Both the position numbers and the translations under genes were made by a program. This document shows, in pieces, positions 43,692 to 55,363 of a DNA stretch of 64,000 nucleotides. Source of the stretch: Heloderma charlesbogerti (Eukaryota; Chordata; Lepidosauria; Squamata; Helodermatidae); the NCBI GenBank assembly GCA_026122225.1, contig JANEZZ010001570.1, forward strand, positions 3,162,001 through 3,226,000, given 5' to 3'. Numbering within the stretch: the stretch's first letter is position 1; each line of letters starts with the position of its first letter. A model generated the notes under the pieces. The model saw only the letters and a program-made list of their open reading frames with translations. It was not told the DNA's origin and did no database searches.

Positions 43692-43768
43692 GTGCAATCC
43701 TACGTGTGTTTAGTAAGTCTCATTGTGTATAGTGGGTCATACTCTAGAAATGTGCTTAAATTGCAGCC
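43692..43768. mobile_element. Small MITE with TGCAATCCTA-type ends
   Basis: The left end is GTGCAATCCTACGTGTGTTT and the right end, inverted, is GGCTGCAATTTAAGC; a TTAGTAAGTCTCATTG core lies between. A related copy lies near 61650-61790 (ending CAGGATTGCACC). Confidence 0.6.
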
Positions 43769-44237
43769 TAAATTGGTTAAAACAATAACTATCATTTTAC
43801 CTACTCTGTATCTCTAAAAACACTGCCATGTGCTTTTACATGAAAAGCACTGAGCAGGAATTCTGCTTTTGTTAACAAGAGGAATCATCCATATTTCAAG
43901 AAATCTCATATTTAAGTATTTTAAGTATTTCCGCTATGAATCATTTACAAGTCACAAAACTGATCCTTGCACCAAGCCAACTACGGGACTTACCAAGACC
44001 ATGTCAAGATTTGTAAAAGCAGAAATCTCTGTTAAAGTAAGGTAGGACTATAGTTACATTTTAGTACTCTATGCAGAAGCAAAAGAATTTCCTCTTCCTT
44101 TGTTTATTTTGCTAAACCACTCAAATTAGGCTATATCACATTGTAGTACATTTGCATTTGAGCTATATATATCAGGACTGTAAATAATTTCCTCACTATA
44201 GAAGGTATTTGTATTTCTTGGGATGTTGATTCTGTCT

Positions 44238-44874
44238 TTGTTGTTGTTGTTGTTGTTCAGTCGTTCAGTCGTGTCCGACTCTTCGTGACTCCATGGACCA
44301 TAGCACGCCAGGCCTTCCTGTCCTGCGCTCCCTCCTGGAGTGTGCTCAAGTTCATATTCATTGCATCGGTGATGCTATCTAGCCATCTCATCCTCTGTCA
44401 TCCCCTTCTCCTTTTGCCTTCAATCTTTCCCAGCATCAGGGTCTTTTCCAGAGAGTTTTCTCTTCGCATTAGGTGGCCAAAATATTTCAGCTTCAGCTTC
44501 AGTATCTGTCCTTCCAATGAGCACTCAGGGTTGATTTCCTTTAGGATGGACTGATTTGACCTCCTTGCAGTCCAGGGGACTCGTAAGAGTCTTCTCCAGC
44601 ACCGCAGTTCGAAAGCATCAATTCTTTGGCGCTCAGCCTTCCTTATAGTCCAGCTCTCACAGCCATACATTACTAAGCCTTGTGATACGTTCCATGGGGT
44701 TTTCTTGGCAAGAATACTGGAGTGGGTTGCCATTTCCTTCTCCAGTGGACCACATTTTGTCAGAACTCTCTGCCATGACCTGTCCGTCTTGGGTGGCCCT
44801 GCACGGCATAGCTTATGGCTTCACTGAGTTACGCAAGCCCCTTTGCCACAACAAGGCAGTGATCCATGAAGGGG
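44238..44874 (-). mobile_element. Internally deleted BovB, both ends retained (about 637 bp)
   Basis: On the minus strand the BovB 5' end (CCCCTTCATGGATCACTGCC) runs about 200 bp to the sequence encoding KKTPWN. It then jumps at about 44672 to the region encoding VMYGCESWTIRKAERQRIDA and continues to the 3' end. About 2.6 kb, including the endonuclease and reverse transcriptase, is missing. Both true ends and a target duplication are present, so it may have inserted as a short non-autonomous derivative. It lies in the sense direction in ANOS1 intron 7. Confidence 0.88.
44398..44733 (-). pseudogene. Fusion ORF of BovB N-terminal linker and C-terminal tail
   Basis: A 111-codon frame starts in the 5' BovB region (ATHSSILAKKTPWN) and fuses to MYGCESWTIRKAERQRIDAF, then CSLEGQILKLKLKYFGHLMR. 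It has no endonuclease or polymerase motifs. The open frame reflects the position of the deletion; function is unlikely. Confidence 0.75.
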
Positions 44875-45746
44875 TGATTCTGCTTTTGGAGATATACGAA
44901 TTGAAGACTAGTTGCCAAGAAATGAGTGCACCTTATGGTCATACTAGTAGCAGGACACACCTAATTTCATTGAACATTGAATTTATCTGCACTCAGCAAA
45001 TGACTGGGACATACCCCCTGTTGTCTTTTGCATACACTCTCCCTTTTGGTGTTACTCTAGAAAACTAGTTTTGTTTTGTTTTTAAAAAACCAAACTGTGC
45101 ACTTGAGTGGATTTCAGCATATGAAAACGTTTGCCAAAATGTGTGTGATGGGTTTTCATTAGGGTGCTACAGGAGTTCAGGACTCATTGTTATCACCCTG
45201 AAATATAACATGAGTGGCCTTTTTTGAGGTAGCAATGGGTTAAATGAGAATAGATATTAGCTTGTGTTATTCTATTGCTATTTTGCTTTTTCCATGCTAA
45301 CATAAGGCAATGTACATATTAGGGCACATTGTTCTCTGTAAATCAATGCTAATACTAAGTAGCAACTTTAGAAGTACCTTAATTCATTCAGTATACTAGA
45401 ATTATGCAGGAGGAGGTTTGGTATCACCATGAGCCTTCGTAATAACTATCACCACCAGAAATTCACTGCAATGTGTGGCCTATAAGCGGCCAACATGTTA
45501 AATCAAACAATATATTACTATTTTCCATTAAGTAAACTTAATATCCTATTGGTTCATGGGCTTCTTCTTAAGTAAATATTATCTGTTCCTCCTTTTTATA
45601 TGGGTGACTTCTAAATATCCAAGTTCTTCTCAAGTTCTTAGGAAAGAAGTTTTATATTAGGTCAAGGCTAGCAGGAAATCAGTGGTGGAGTCTTGGAACA
45701 TAGACACACATATTACCAGTTCTTTTTATTTTAAAAAATTTATTAC

Positions 45747-45952
45747 CCCATCTGTAGTCTTCCTTCTCTTCTTTTTAGCTGGAACAAGAGACTTGCTGTT
45801 GACCGTCCAACTCCAGAAGACTTTGTAGTGATGGACTGGGATGTCAGGTTCCTCTGGGAGATCCCAAATAATCCTTATACTTACAGTTCCATCACTGTTC
45901 ACAGTAGAGTTGGCAATTTGAAGATTAGATGGGGCAGGTGGTGCTGATGGAT
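45747..45952 (-). CDS. ANOS1: ANOS1 exon 7 (start of FNIII-2)
   Basis: Acceptor TTTTTTCCCACCAG, then (completing Asp) [40 protein letters not shown] and [20 protein letters not shown], then KRRKTTDG before donor GTAATA. Human anosmin-1 is nearly identical ([38 protein letters not shown]). This exon opens the second FNIII repeat and carries the KKKRRK basic patch, matching anosmin's known heparan sulfate binding. NST is a potential glycosylation site. 206 bp, ending in phase 0. It is the most 5' exon visible; it aligns to about residue 287 of the 680-residue human protein. Confidence 0.97.
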
Positions 45953-46482
45953 CTGGTGGGAAAAAAGCAAGAAAAGTAAAGTTAAGATGGTAGTCTGAAT
46001 ACTTAATGCATGTAATTAAAAACAAACAAACTCCAGCTGCTATATGCATGAGTTTCAAGCAGCACAATCATATTGTTTAATCACTGTTGGAGCTCAAAAC
46101 CTTTCATCAAAATGAATTATACCCAAACCAAGATATCTACATGCACTGTGGATATGCTGATATCTTAACAGATGTGCCCTGTGATCAGTACTGATGTTGT
46201 ACAATGTTACAAACTGTGCTTGCTTACAACTTATCCTCCATGCACCCACACTTTTCCCTGATCTTTCAGGCCCAAATCCAGATGGGTAGGATGGAATACC
46301 TGAGGCTAGCAAAGCCTGGTCTTGCATTATGAAGTATCTGAGTCTTACTATATTGCTAGAGAAATCCTCCCGTGAGTTGAACCATGTCTATTTGTTGCTT
46401 GTAAGCAAGCACAATTTCTGACAGTCCTAGATTAAGAAAATTAAATCCCACAAATTGACTGGCAGTTATAATTTAGCATACA

Positions 46483-46660
46483 ATATAGCATAGCTCAGTG
46501 GGAGAACACCTCGCTGGTTCGATTCACAGTATCTCTGGATAGGGGAAGGAAAGAATCCTGCATGACACCCTAGAGAGACACAGTCAGTCAATGTCAACAA
46601 TATCGGGTTAGATGTATCAAGGGTCTGGCTATAAGGTAGCTTCTTATGTTCCTTAGAGCC
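46483..46660 (+). mobile_element. tRNA-derived SINE, plus strand
   Basis: A box-like CATAGCTCAGTGGGAGAACA, B box-like TGGTTCGATTC, and tail GATGTATCAAGGGTCTGGCT with AAGGTAGCTTCTTATGTTCC. Same family as 31385-31565. Confidence 0.8.
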
Positions 46661-46789
46661 ACATAAAATGCTGTAAAAATTGATCCTTTCTAATAATGTA
46701 TTTATTAAGGATTATCCCAAAGAACCCTCTCCAATCCTAGGAGAACCCCGCACCAAGCAAAACACAGGCCTGAATTTCACAGGTGAGAT

Positions 46790-47490
46790 TTAGTTACCTG
46801 TACTACACTCTTGGTCAGTGCTGATGCAAGCTCTCCCACTGCAAGGCGCAGGAGAGCCCGCCACCCATTGCTGCTCCTATCACCCCTCCACTGTTTGCCT
46901 CCACCCTTCACCCCATTGTCATCATCTGACCTCTCTGAAGAGCCACTTTGACAGCTCTGCCTGGTATGGCTGTTCAGAGATCTGGCCACGGCCAGGCTCT
47001 GAAGCGATCCTTAAACAGAGCCAGGCATGGCGGGAGGAGGGTATCCTAGGAGATCATCTGAACTGTGGTACTGATGATCCCCTGGGACACCCCTCCTCCC
47101 CATAATGCCTCGCTCTGAGGAAAGACCCCTTTAGAGCCAGGCATTTGGGCCTGGCCAGCTCTATGAACAATCACACCATTCGGCCAGAGAGGGTAGGTGG
47201 GTGCTTCAAAGAGCCCCACTACCCGCTCTCTCATTGTGGCATCTGCTGGGCCAGTGGGACTTTCCGGAGCTGCCACCCAGCTGGCAGTACTACAGTGCGT
47301 ACTCAGGCTGGGCGGCAGTTCAAGACAGCTGTGCCAACCACAGTGGGAGAGTGACCGATGGGGCTCTCTGGAGCACCAGGCAGTGGAGGGCACTCGTGGA
47401 AGGTGGGGGTAGGGGCATGCAATTATTTACTCCCCCCCATGCCGCCACCTGAGGCACAGGATTCACCCCACTTATAGGGTCGGCCCTGCC
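46790..47490. other. GC-rich repeat-like block, unclassified
   Basis: Unusually GC-rich for the locus, with overlapping spurious ORFs on both strands. It ends in ATGCCGCCACCTGAGGCACA followed by AGGGTCGGCCCTG, a small palindrome that looks like a MITE terminus. No protein similarity recognised. Confidence 0.4.
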
Positions 47491-47944
47491 TTTGGCAGAT
47501 ATACCCCATCCACCAGACATCATTGCAACACCTGAGCAACAAGCAGTTTTAGTGACAAAACTCATCATGAGTGTGCTGTGAGAGGAACAACATAGCAAGT
47601 CATACTAATTATATAGTGTTACAGTGTTTGGGAATGTCATATTCGCTATGAAATCTTAACTCTGTAATAAATTCCCCTGCTTTTAAAACATCAAGAGAAC
47701 TCTAATTGTCTAGTGCTAACTTCTTTGCATTTAGCCTAAATGAATATCACAGAATGACATTAGCCTGAACATGCCCCTGTACTTTTTAATTTCAGTCGGG
47801 GAGAAAATGGGAGGGTTTATGCATTATGCTAGAGATGGAAAAAAGAATTATTAGGGTGCACAGCAGAGTAAAATCTATGGGCAATATCCACTGCTGCCAT
47901 TCCACCTCTGCTATTTGTGTTGCACCCCTTCCTAGATCAACTTG

Positions 47945-48145
47945 GAAACATGTCAAAACACTTGTTTCTGGAATGGGATAGGTCAGCAGAGCTCACTACA
48001 TCTGGATCTGCAGACCTGTTCTGTTCCAGAAACTACCATTTTGGCTTATTTCCAGTTGCTTTAGGAAGCACTAGCTTCCTGTTACGCCAGTGGTAGGTTC
48101 TGCTGGTGTGCAGGCAGCATTGGATACTTCCCTATGTAACAGACA
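47945..48145. mobile_element. Unclassified repeat, copy 2 (family also at 9845-10085)
   Basis: Shares ordered blocks TTTCTGGAATGGGATAGGTC, AGCAGAGCTC, GTAGGTTCTGCTGGTG and GGATACT with the copy at 9845. Palindromic around GTCAGCAGA/TCTGCAGAC. Confidence 0.5.
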
Positions 48146-49654
48146 TAAACTTTTTTTAAACCAGGTTACTGGTAAGAAGTCCTGGAAATTGTTGTTGCTG
48201 TTTTTATAAAGATGCTATAATGCCTCAGATTTTAAGGAAATATTTTTCTTCTTCTTTTATATCTTTTTTAAACTCAGAAGAATATGTTGAACTACTCTAA
48301 CACTGGCCCAAAACAGTGTATAAAACTGAACTAAAATTAGATTCATATAATATCAAATAAAAATAAATTCATGGTCAAAGGAGGTGAAAATGACGGTGTC
48401 ACAGGGTTGTACCCAAAGCTGTCTTTCCATTCATGGGTGCTCAGTACTGGGTCCAGATTTTTGAAGACCCTTGGGCAAGACACCATCAATAGTCCCCCTT
48501 CCTCAATGAGTCTACTTTCTCATCACCATTGTTACCAGCTCTATTGCTTCTCATCCTCTTTCTCATCATTACTGCCACCTGCCAGGCAGAGAGCCAGTGA
48601 GCAGGTCGGCAGTGGCATCTTCTGGTCCTCCTCACCACAACTGTTGTCTGGGCCAGAGTGACAGGTAGGCAAACAAGCAGATTACGGTGATGAAGAAGAG
48701 GAGCAGCTCTTGCTATGGGCCCCTGCTGGGGTGTGGGCCCTCAACCATGCCTACCCTTGACACTAGCCCTGACATAAGGCTCTCTGATCCACTGGAGGCT
48801 TCCATAAAAAGAAGAGGGCAGGAGGTATTGCTGTTGTTTTCAAAAGTTCTCCTTTCTTCTGCAGCTCCCCACACCATCTTCCATACTGTTCCAGAGGGAC
48901 TCCCAACCATCTAGAGTAAATTTGGGGTGGGTCCAGGAGACTACAGAGGGAAGAGGGAAATGGCAAAAATCACCACTCCTCTTTCCATTCATGGAAATGT
49001 CTTCTGGATCAAAGAGTTTCCCATGAATTTTGTCCCACATTGCTTAAAACATATTTGCATGACAGCATATTACTAAGTTACGTTATTTAAAAAAAACTGT
49101 AAAAAGATTTTTTTCTTAAACTGCAGACCAAAAGGAATCCTCATTTAAAAGCTAGATGTGTTTAACTGGACATTTAAAAATGACACTGACATTTGTTCAT
49201 TTAATGCACAGTTCACTCGAATGTTTTTATAATGGTGAACAAGATGCTAAATGAGCTTTCCAGGCACATGAAGTTCATCAGATAAGCCCCAAGATAAATG
49301 ATCTCACTGAAAAACTCTCTCATTTACGATAGTCAAGCTGACACAGTCGCTATTATGGAGGACAGAACTTCCTATTTAAGGATTAACAGATATGAAATAA
49401 TTATCATGTGAGAACAGAGAATTTCAGTTGTATGTGCTCCCATTTCATCACAACCAGCTCGAACTCCTTTTAGGTTATAAACACAACAAATAACTTTATT
49501 TAAGCAAAGCAAAAATGACTCTCATGATGCAAAGGGTTACTTCTCCATAGATTCTCAAAACAGTTTAGCTGTCTTAAGTATTATTTTTTCCCCCTTCAGG
49601 TGAACAGTTAATACTTTACTTGTCACAAGGCACTACAGCCCTTTCCAAACAGTG

Positions 49655-50085
49655 GCTGTATCCACACATAAATGCTAAGCCATTGTTTATGTGAGCTATT
49701 GTTTGTTACTTTAGCCATGAATTGTTTTGCAGAGGAGCAAACAAACTGTAGCTTGTTTTTCCTTTTTCTAGTTTGTTTCTCTCCCACACAGCCTTCAGAA
49801 TGCTTTTTTTTTTTCAGGCTGCTCTTGCTGGGTACCTCTGTTTTAGGGTGGACAGCAACACAAACAAGCCAGGCATAAATCACAGTTCTGGGTTCAGACC
49901 TCACAACAAACCACTGTTTAAACAACTCAGACTTCATAAGCAAACAACAAACTATGGTTTCTACTTGTAGTTTGTAGATGGTTAACACACTGTGACTTGT
50001 TTGCAGGAATGGGTTTGAACACAACAACAAGCCAGGTTTCAACAAACCACAGCACAGCTTAGCATTATGTGCAGACCAGGTGAGT
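49655..50085. mobile_element. Palindromic MITE with ACATAA-TGCTAAGC ends
   Basis: The left end GTATCCACACATAAATGCTA is mirrored by the right end GCTTAGCATTATGTGCAGAC. Interior AACAAACCAC/GTGGTTTG and AACAAACTGTAG blocks repeat in both orientations. Ends approximate. Confidence 0.55.
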
Positions 50086-50494
50086 GCCAGCCCAAGACAT
50101 TTTGCTGCCTGAAATGGAGACCAAATAGCATCCTACAGTGCTAGGACCAACACTTTAAGAAGTCTTGTTGCACCTACTCCTGCCTTCATCCTTCCTCCCC
50201 TCATGACACTGCCCGAAGCAGGACACTTCACCCTGCTGTGTGGCAGGGCTGTCTCTGCTTTCAAAACATCTATGTTTATTAAATTCATCTAAATCAAAGT
50301 CATCCAGCACAAGTTATCTCCTTTCTACATTTACCTATCCATTTTCGTTGTTAATAGCCTGTCACACAAAAGTCCCCCTTTTGCATCACAGATCTACAAA
50401 CTATGTAAACTGAGACACTGTTCAGACAAAAGTCCTTAGCAGCCTTTTCATACAAGTCTTATCAGTTGGACCAAGTCATAGTTATATTTGTAGT

Positions 50495-51274
50495 TAGGGA
50501 TGTATGGATTTTGTTAAATCGGTTCCGTCTGTGTTCGGCAGATTGTCAGGCATCTTTCATTCTGTCATCTGCTCACTGAGGGACTGGGATTTTGTTTTAA
50601 CTAGAATTTCACTCTACTTGTACTAATTTGCATTAGCATTAATGCCCACTTGCACTAATGTGCTAATATGCATTAGTTAATGTGGACCAATGCATTTGCA
50701 CAAGTGAACATTAGCACAAGTACACATGAGCGCTAATGTACTAATGCTCATTAGCACTAATTAGGGATGGGAGAAAGAGCAATGTTCAAGCTCGTCAAGA
50801 CTCTCCGAATATCAGCTTGCCACTCATCTCTCCTTGATTTGCACTTGTATCTGCAATTACTGTTCATTTCGCACGAACGGGGAAATTGTGAGCTAATTTT
50901 TAGAGAAAGTTGTGTAAAGAAAGTTGTGTATTTAAAGGAAGTTATCCATTTAAAGAAAGTTGCACATGTTTCAAGTACACAGTTTGCAAACATGAAGGCA
51001 AGATCAGGAAATTCCAAACATTTTCAGAGAAAATGCACTCCTGTTTGTATTTGGGTTTGTGAACAAGGTATTTTCAAGTGATTTGCAAACTGAACCGAAA
51101 TACTCATACATCCCTAGCGCTAATACAAATTAGCACAAATTCCCCTCAGAGGTGAAAACCCAGTCTGCAAGTCCACATGACTCCAGAAAAGCTGGTCCCC
51201 TGCAGAATCAGCAGGTTGGATTTCTAGAAATCTGAACTGATTTGAATCCATTGCAGATTTCTCCAACATCCCTA
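50495..51274. mobile_element. Outer hAT MITE, interrupted by a second hAT
   Basis: Starts TAGGGATGTATGG and ends CCAACATCCCTA. Its left interior (50620-50760) is a degenerate tandem array of a GCACTAATGT-like unit in both orientations. A second hAT with its own TSD is nested at 50762-51116. Confidence 0.6.
50762..51116. mobile_element. Inner hAT MITE (355 bp)
   Basis: Starts TAGGGATGGGAG and ends CATACATCCCTA. Flanked by GCACTAAT (50754-50761) and GCGCTAAT (51117-51124), a 7/8 match. The ORFs on both strands across it have no recognised content. Confidence 0.7.
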
Positions 51275-52089
51275 TTTAAAGTAGACCATGTATTTGGAGT
51301 ATATTTTAGAATAGACCCATAGTTGTATCTGGAGTAGAAATCAGTGGAACTGGAGTTAGCATGATTAACCCAATATAATTATGATCCTAATCTAAGCACT
51401 GCAATCCTTTGATGGCACAACCCAAGTATGCAATGCCCATACAGGTTCAACATAAAAGTAAACTAGACAGAAGCTGGAGGTAGAGCAGGCATTCCTTATG
51501 TTTTTCAAAAAGTACTGAGAGGCAATCTTGATCTTACCTCTAGTTTCCTCTCATTTGTTTGTACTTCTGCTGGAGGATAAGCTAGCTTTATGCCATTTCA
51601 CTTTCCCAGCACATTCTGTTTTGTTTTCCTCTCATCACAGCCTGCAGAAAGCATAGAGGGATGGCAAGCAAGGCAAGGAAAGGAACAAGCTTCCCCAACA
51701 CAGCACCCCTGGAGACCTACCACTCCCCATGGGATAATATATTAATCCAGTTAGTCTCCATTCCTCTCAAATCCGTTCCAACAAATCTGAAGGGCACCAT
51801 GTTGAGGGAGACTACAGTATAATGCCAGTGCCCAGTTTCACATTTGTCCTTGTTTGTCTGCGCTGCCAATGTTGTCCACTCAGGCCCTCGTACCATTCTG
51901 ATTGGCCAGCAGGCATGGAAAAGAGGAGAGGAGGGAGAGAACCATTCTAATTGGAACCAGCATGAGGGTGTGTCAACTCCTAGGAGAGGAGAGGAGACAG
52001 CCTGTGGATTGGTGGAAGGGGGGAGCAAAAACAAAGCAATGACAGCCAAGAGGCAGTGGGAAGACTTTTAAAAAATAGAGCAGCCTGTT

Positions 52090-52602
52090 CTGGGGAATGG
52101 ATAAAATACATGCACTCTGTGATATGTAATGCTAAACTATGGTTTATTTAACCCATAGTTTGTCTAGCAGATGATCAAACTGTGGTTTGTTTTCTCAATC
52201 CCTGGGTTATTTCTTTCTCCTTTGTCTGCTACCTCCCTGTATCCCAAATGCCTTTGCAGTGCTGTAGTACTGGCATGTAGAGCAGCTGTTTTTTTAAACC
52301 CACGATTTGCTATTACATGCAAATGGGTTAGCATTTCATACTGGGCTGGTCTGCACATAATGACAACCCAGAGTATGGGTTGACTCATGGGTTGCCGTTA
52401 CATGCTAACCCTGCATTATGATTTAATTATGTGTTTTTAACCATGAACACCACAGAAGGAAAGCCCATCATTTGTTGTTGGCTGTGAATTCTGGGTTGTT
52501 CATAGTTAACAACCCACAGTTAAACCATAGTACAGGATTCACAAATAACAACAACCCACAATTCAACAGTAACCCGTATTCAACCTGTACTCTGTGAACC
52601 AG
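52090..52602. mobile_element. Palindromic MITE with AACCCATAG/CTATGGTTT arms
   Basis: AACTATGGTTTATTTAACCC at the left and AACCCACAGTTAAACCATAG at the right are inverted relatives. The right terminus is CTGTGAACCAG (inverted CTGGTTCACAG), as in 35020-35376. The left end is uncertain. Confidence 0.5.
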
Positions 52603-54289
52603 GTCATTCATTGAGTTTGTGAGTAATTTTGAATTATGTTATTATTTTCTCTAGCTAGTTCCTCTATCTATAACGCCTATCCACAACAGATGGAGGCACC
52701 CAGACCCTGCTCATTTTTCAACCACATTCAGCAATGCACTTCAGCATTTTGGGTAGAAGAAAGTTTGCCACATTTTCACCATTTTGAAGTACTCTCTCTT
52801 TTCTGTTCTTTTATATATGGTGCTTCCCAACACACCCCCATGACACCATTTTGTGATGGCAATGATAACACTTCCTTAAAATTCCAAGTGTGCCCACAAG
52901 CTCCAAAAGGTTGGGGACCACAGGCACAGAATGACTTTGGGAATAGCCAAGACCACACCCACCAACAGAAAAGGACAGCAATATTGGCAAGAGGTAAAGT
53001 GATCTGGCAAGAGCAGTATGTTTAGTGTTTCACTGTGTTGTTTATTCAAAAAGACTAAATCTCTGGGCATAGTGCTGCATGTGCTCTTACATTCTAAATG
53101 TTTGTGCCAACATATGTGGCTATACAACTGACTCTTGGTTAGTGTTTGTTGATAGACCCCATCCTACCTAAACACTTGTGTGGCTAACCTTACAGTTTGG
53201 CTTTCAATAATGTAATGCATCAGGTTTTCAGCTTACACGTTTCTCCCTATATTTACTCCTAATATGGACAGACACATCTGTATGCAGCAGATAGTGGCCA
53301 TCATAGTGTGAAAAGCATGCACCACTTGGGTTTATGTGCTGCTACTGCTTGCTATATTCTAATGTGGTTTTGTCTAAATTCAATCACATGCGAAGGAATT
53401 AGAAATGAATCTATTTGGGTGTTCACAGTTGAATATTTGTGTTTCGTAATTCAGTTCTTGGTGGTCAGTCCTGTAGTTAAGGCAAAAAATAAACACATGG
53501 ATTTTGGATTAGCTCACAGATGCACCCTAATTGGGAACAAGCTTTGGACTAAACAACATGACAGACATATCGCCTCTCACTTCCAGACAGGGGAGCCTCT
53601 TTAGGTTAAGACTGACATCATACTTACAAACACTGCAAATATACAACATTTGTCTCTGCCTTATCTGGCCAACAAATATCAAACCAACTATGTTCATGCA
53701 CTATTTGTCTCTTTTCCTTAAACAGAAAGAAGAGCGACACCTTAAAATCAGATTTTCTATTCATTTTCTTACCTAGACTTTACATCAAGTTCAGATAGAA
53801 TAAAACCAGGTTGGGGTAAGGCTGTTAGGCCAACGACGGATCTGGAATAGTCATCAAAGGCCACTTCTGCTCTTAGTCCTACTGTACTATTGTTATTATA
53901 GCCAGCGGAACTGAGGAATGTGCCTTTTCTACCATGCATACTGATCTAGGGCTCTGTCCAAGACTTTCAAGGAAAGCATAAAACAAAATCCTTTTCCACA
54001 CTGCCACAAACAAAGATGTCCAAAGAAGGGCTTTTGGTCTCCCTTAGCCTGGGACTAACTCTTTGGATAACTGACCCTTTCCCCTCACATTCTCCCTCAA
54101 ACAGAAGCTTAGGGCAGTGTCATTTGCAAATTAAAATTGCTCAGTCTATGCAAAAACGCGCCTCCCCAAAAGCAAAAGCATCCAGAGAGAGAAAAGTAGC
54201 GAACAAGAGATATTATTCAAAGAGAGCAGCCAGATAGAATAAGCACCCTTTCCCCTGCCACACACACAGCTCTCACAAACAACACCTAC

Positions 54290-54425
54290 ACACACAGCAA
54301 AGCAGGAGCACTCTCAACATTTTTGATCGGCCATGCCCTCCATGGCAAGTTGTGGTGGTGCTCAGGACACTTTTTCAAACTGTCCAATGTGCCCCTGGGC
54401 CCAAAACCATTACCTACCCCTGTTC
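54290..54425. mobile_element. hAT MITE end fragment
   Basis: The right end ACCATTACCTACCCCTG is an inverted CAGGGGTAGG hAT terminus; the left half is degraded. Confidence 0.45.
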
Positions 54426-55363
54426 TATGCTGCTGACCAGCTGCAAGGTCTTGACATGCAGAAACAGAAAGAGAGATGATGCAAAGCAGAATCACCTCTA
54501 CATCCCAGCCAGGCAGCCCTGAGAATCCTTGACCTGCCCGAGGCCACTAAAATCATTATTGAAATGTATCACATCTGGATGTATGTTAATGATGCATACT
54601 TAAGTGGTGAGAGGAAAGAAAATAAATGAATTCACTCCACAGCGTATGCCATAGGGGAAAGTACATAAGAATCTGGAAAGCTCATTTTCAACTATGTATA
54701 TAACAGCAGGTTTAGCTGTAATTCAAAATCCTTTTACACATTAGATGTGAGGGTTTTTCTTTCTTCTAATTTAAAATGGGATCACCCATTGCTCTTTTTA
54801 AAAATGTTGTAACTCTAAAGGACTGTAAAACCAGCACCACAGACAAGTTTCCAACTATTAAATAGTTTCATGGCATATGCAAAGGGACAGTTTTTGCCCA
54901 CTGGAATTGGCACACACAAACCAGCTGTGCAACAATATAAAAAATTAATTGTTCCCACAGGAGCAACACAGACAACTTTATTGCTATAAGTGGGTGTCTG
55001 TTCTGGTTTTACAAACACTCTGTGTATGTGCATGCATGAAATCACATATAACATGGGCACTTATTTCCTATGAAAACAAGGCTGTCTGCTTCATGTATTC
55101 TTGTGGATAATGCTAATACCCTTCATCCTAAGAAAACCTGCATTAAAAGGTTGGTGTTTCCGCCTTCTTTTTTTTTGGCAGGAATACTTATCTGCTCCCC
55201 TTCATGGATCACTGCCTTGTTGTGGTGAAGGGGTTGCGTAACTCAGTGAAGCCATAAGCTATGCCATGCAGGGCCACCCAAGACGGACAGGTCATGGAGG
55301 AGAGTTCTGACAAAATGTGGTCCACATGGCAACCCACTCCACTATTCTTGCCAAGAAAACCCC

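Larger units (their letters stand above)
44227..44882. repeat. Imperfect TSD (TGATTCTG) of internally deleted BovB
   Basis: TGATTCTG at 44227-44234 and 44875-44882. The next five bases also match on both sides, except for a TC/CT swap. Confidence 0.7.
43214..45746 (-). other. ANOS1: ANOS1 intron 7
   Basis: About 2.5 kb. It holds a LINE tail (43375-43430), a small GCAATCCTA-type MITE (43692-43768) and an internally deleted BovB (44238-44874). The rest shows no recognised element. Confidence 0.8.
50487..51282. repeat. Imperfect 8-bp TSD of outer hAT (TTTGTAGT / TTTAAAGT)
   Basis: Six of eight bases match between 50487-50494 and 51275-51282, consistent with an old hAT insertion. Confidence 0.5.
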
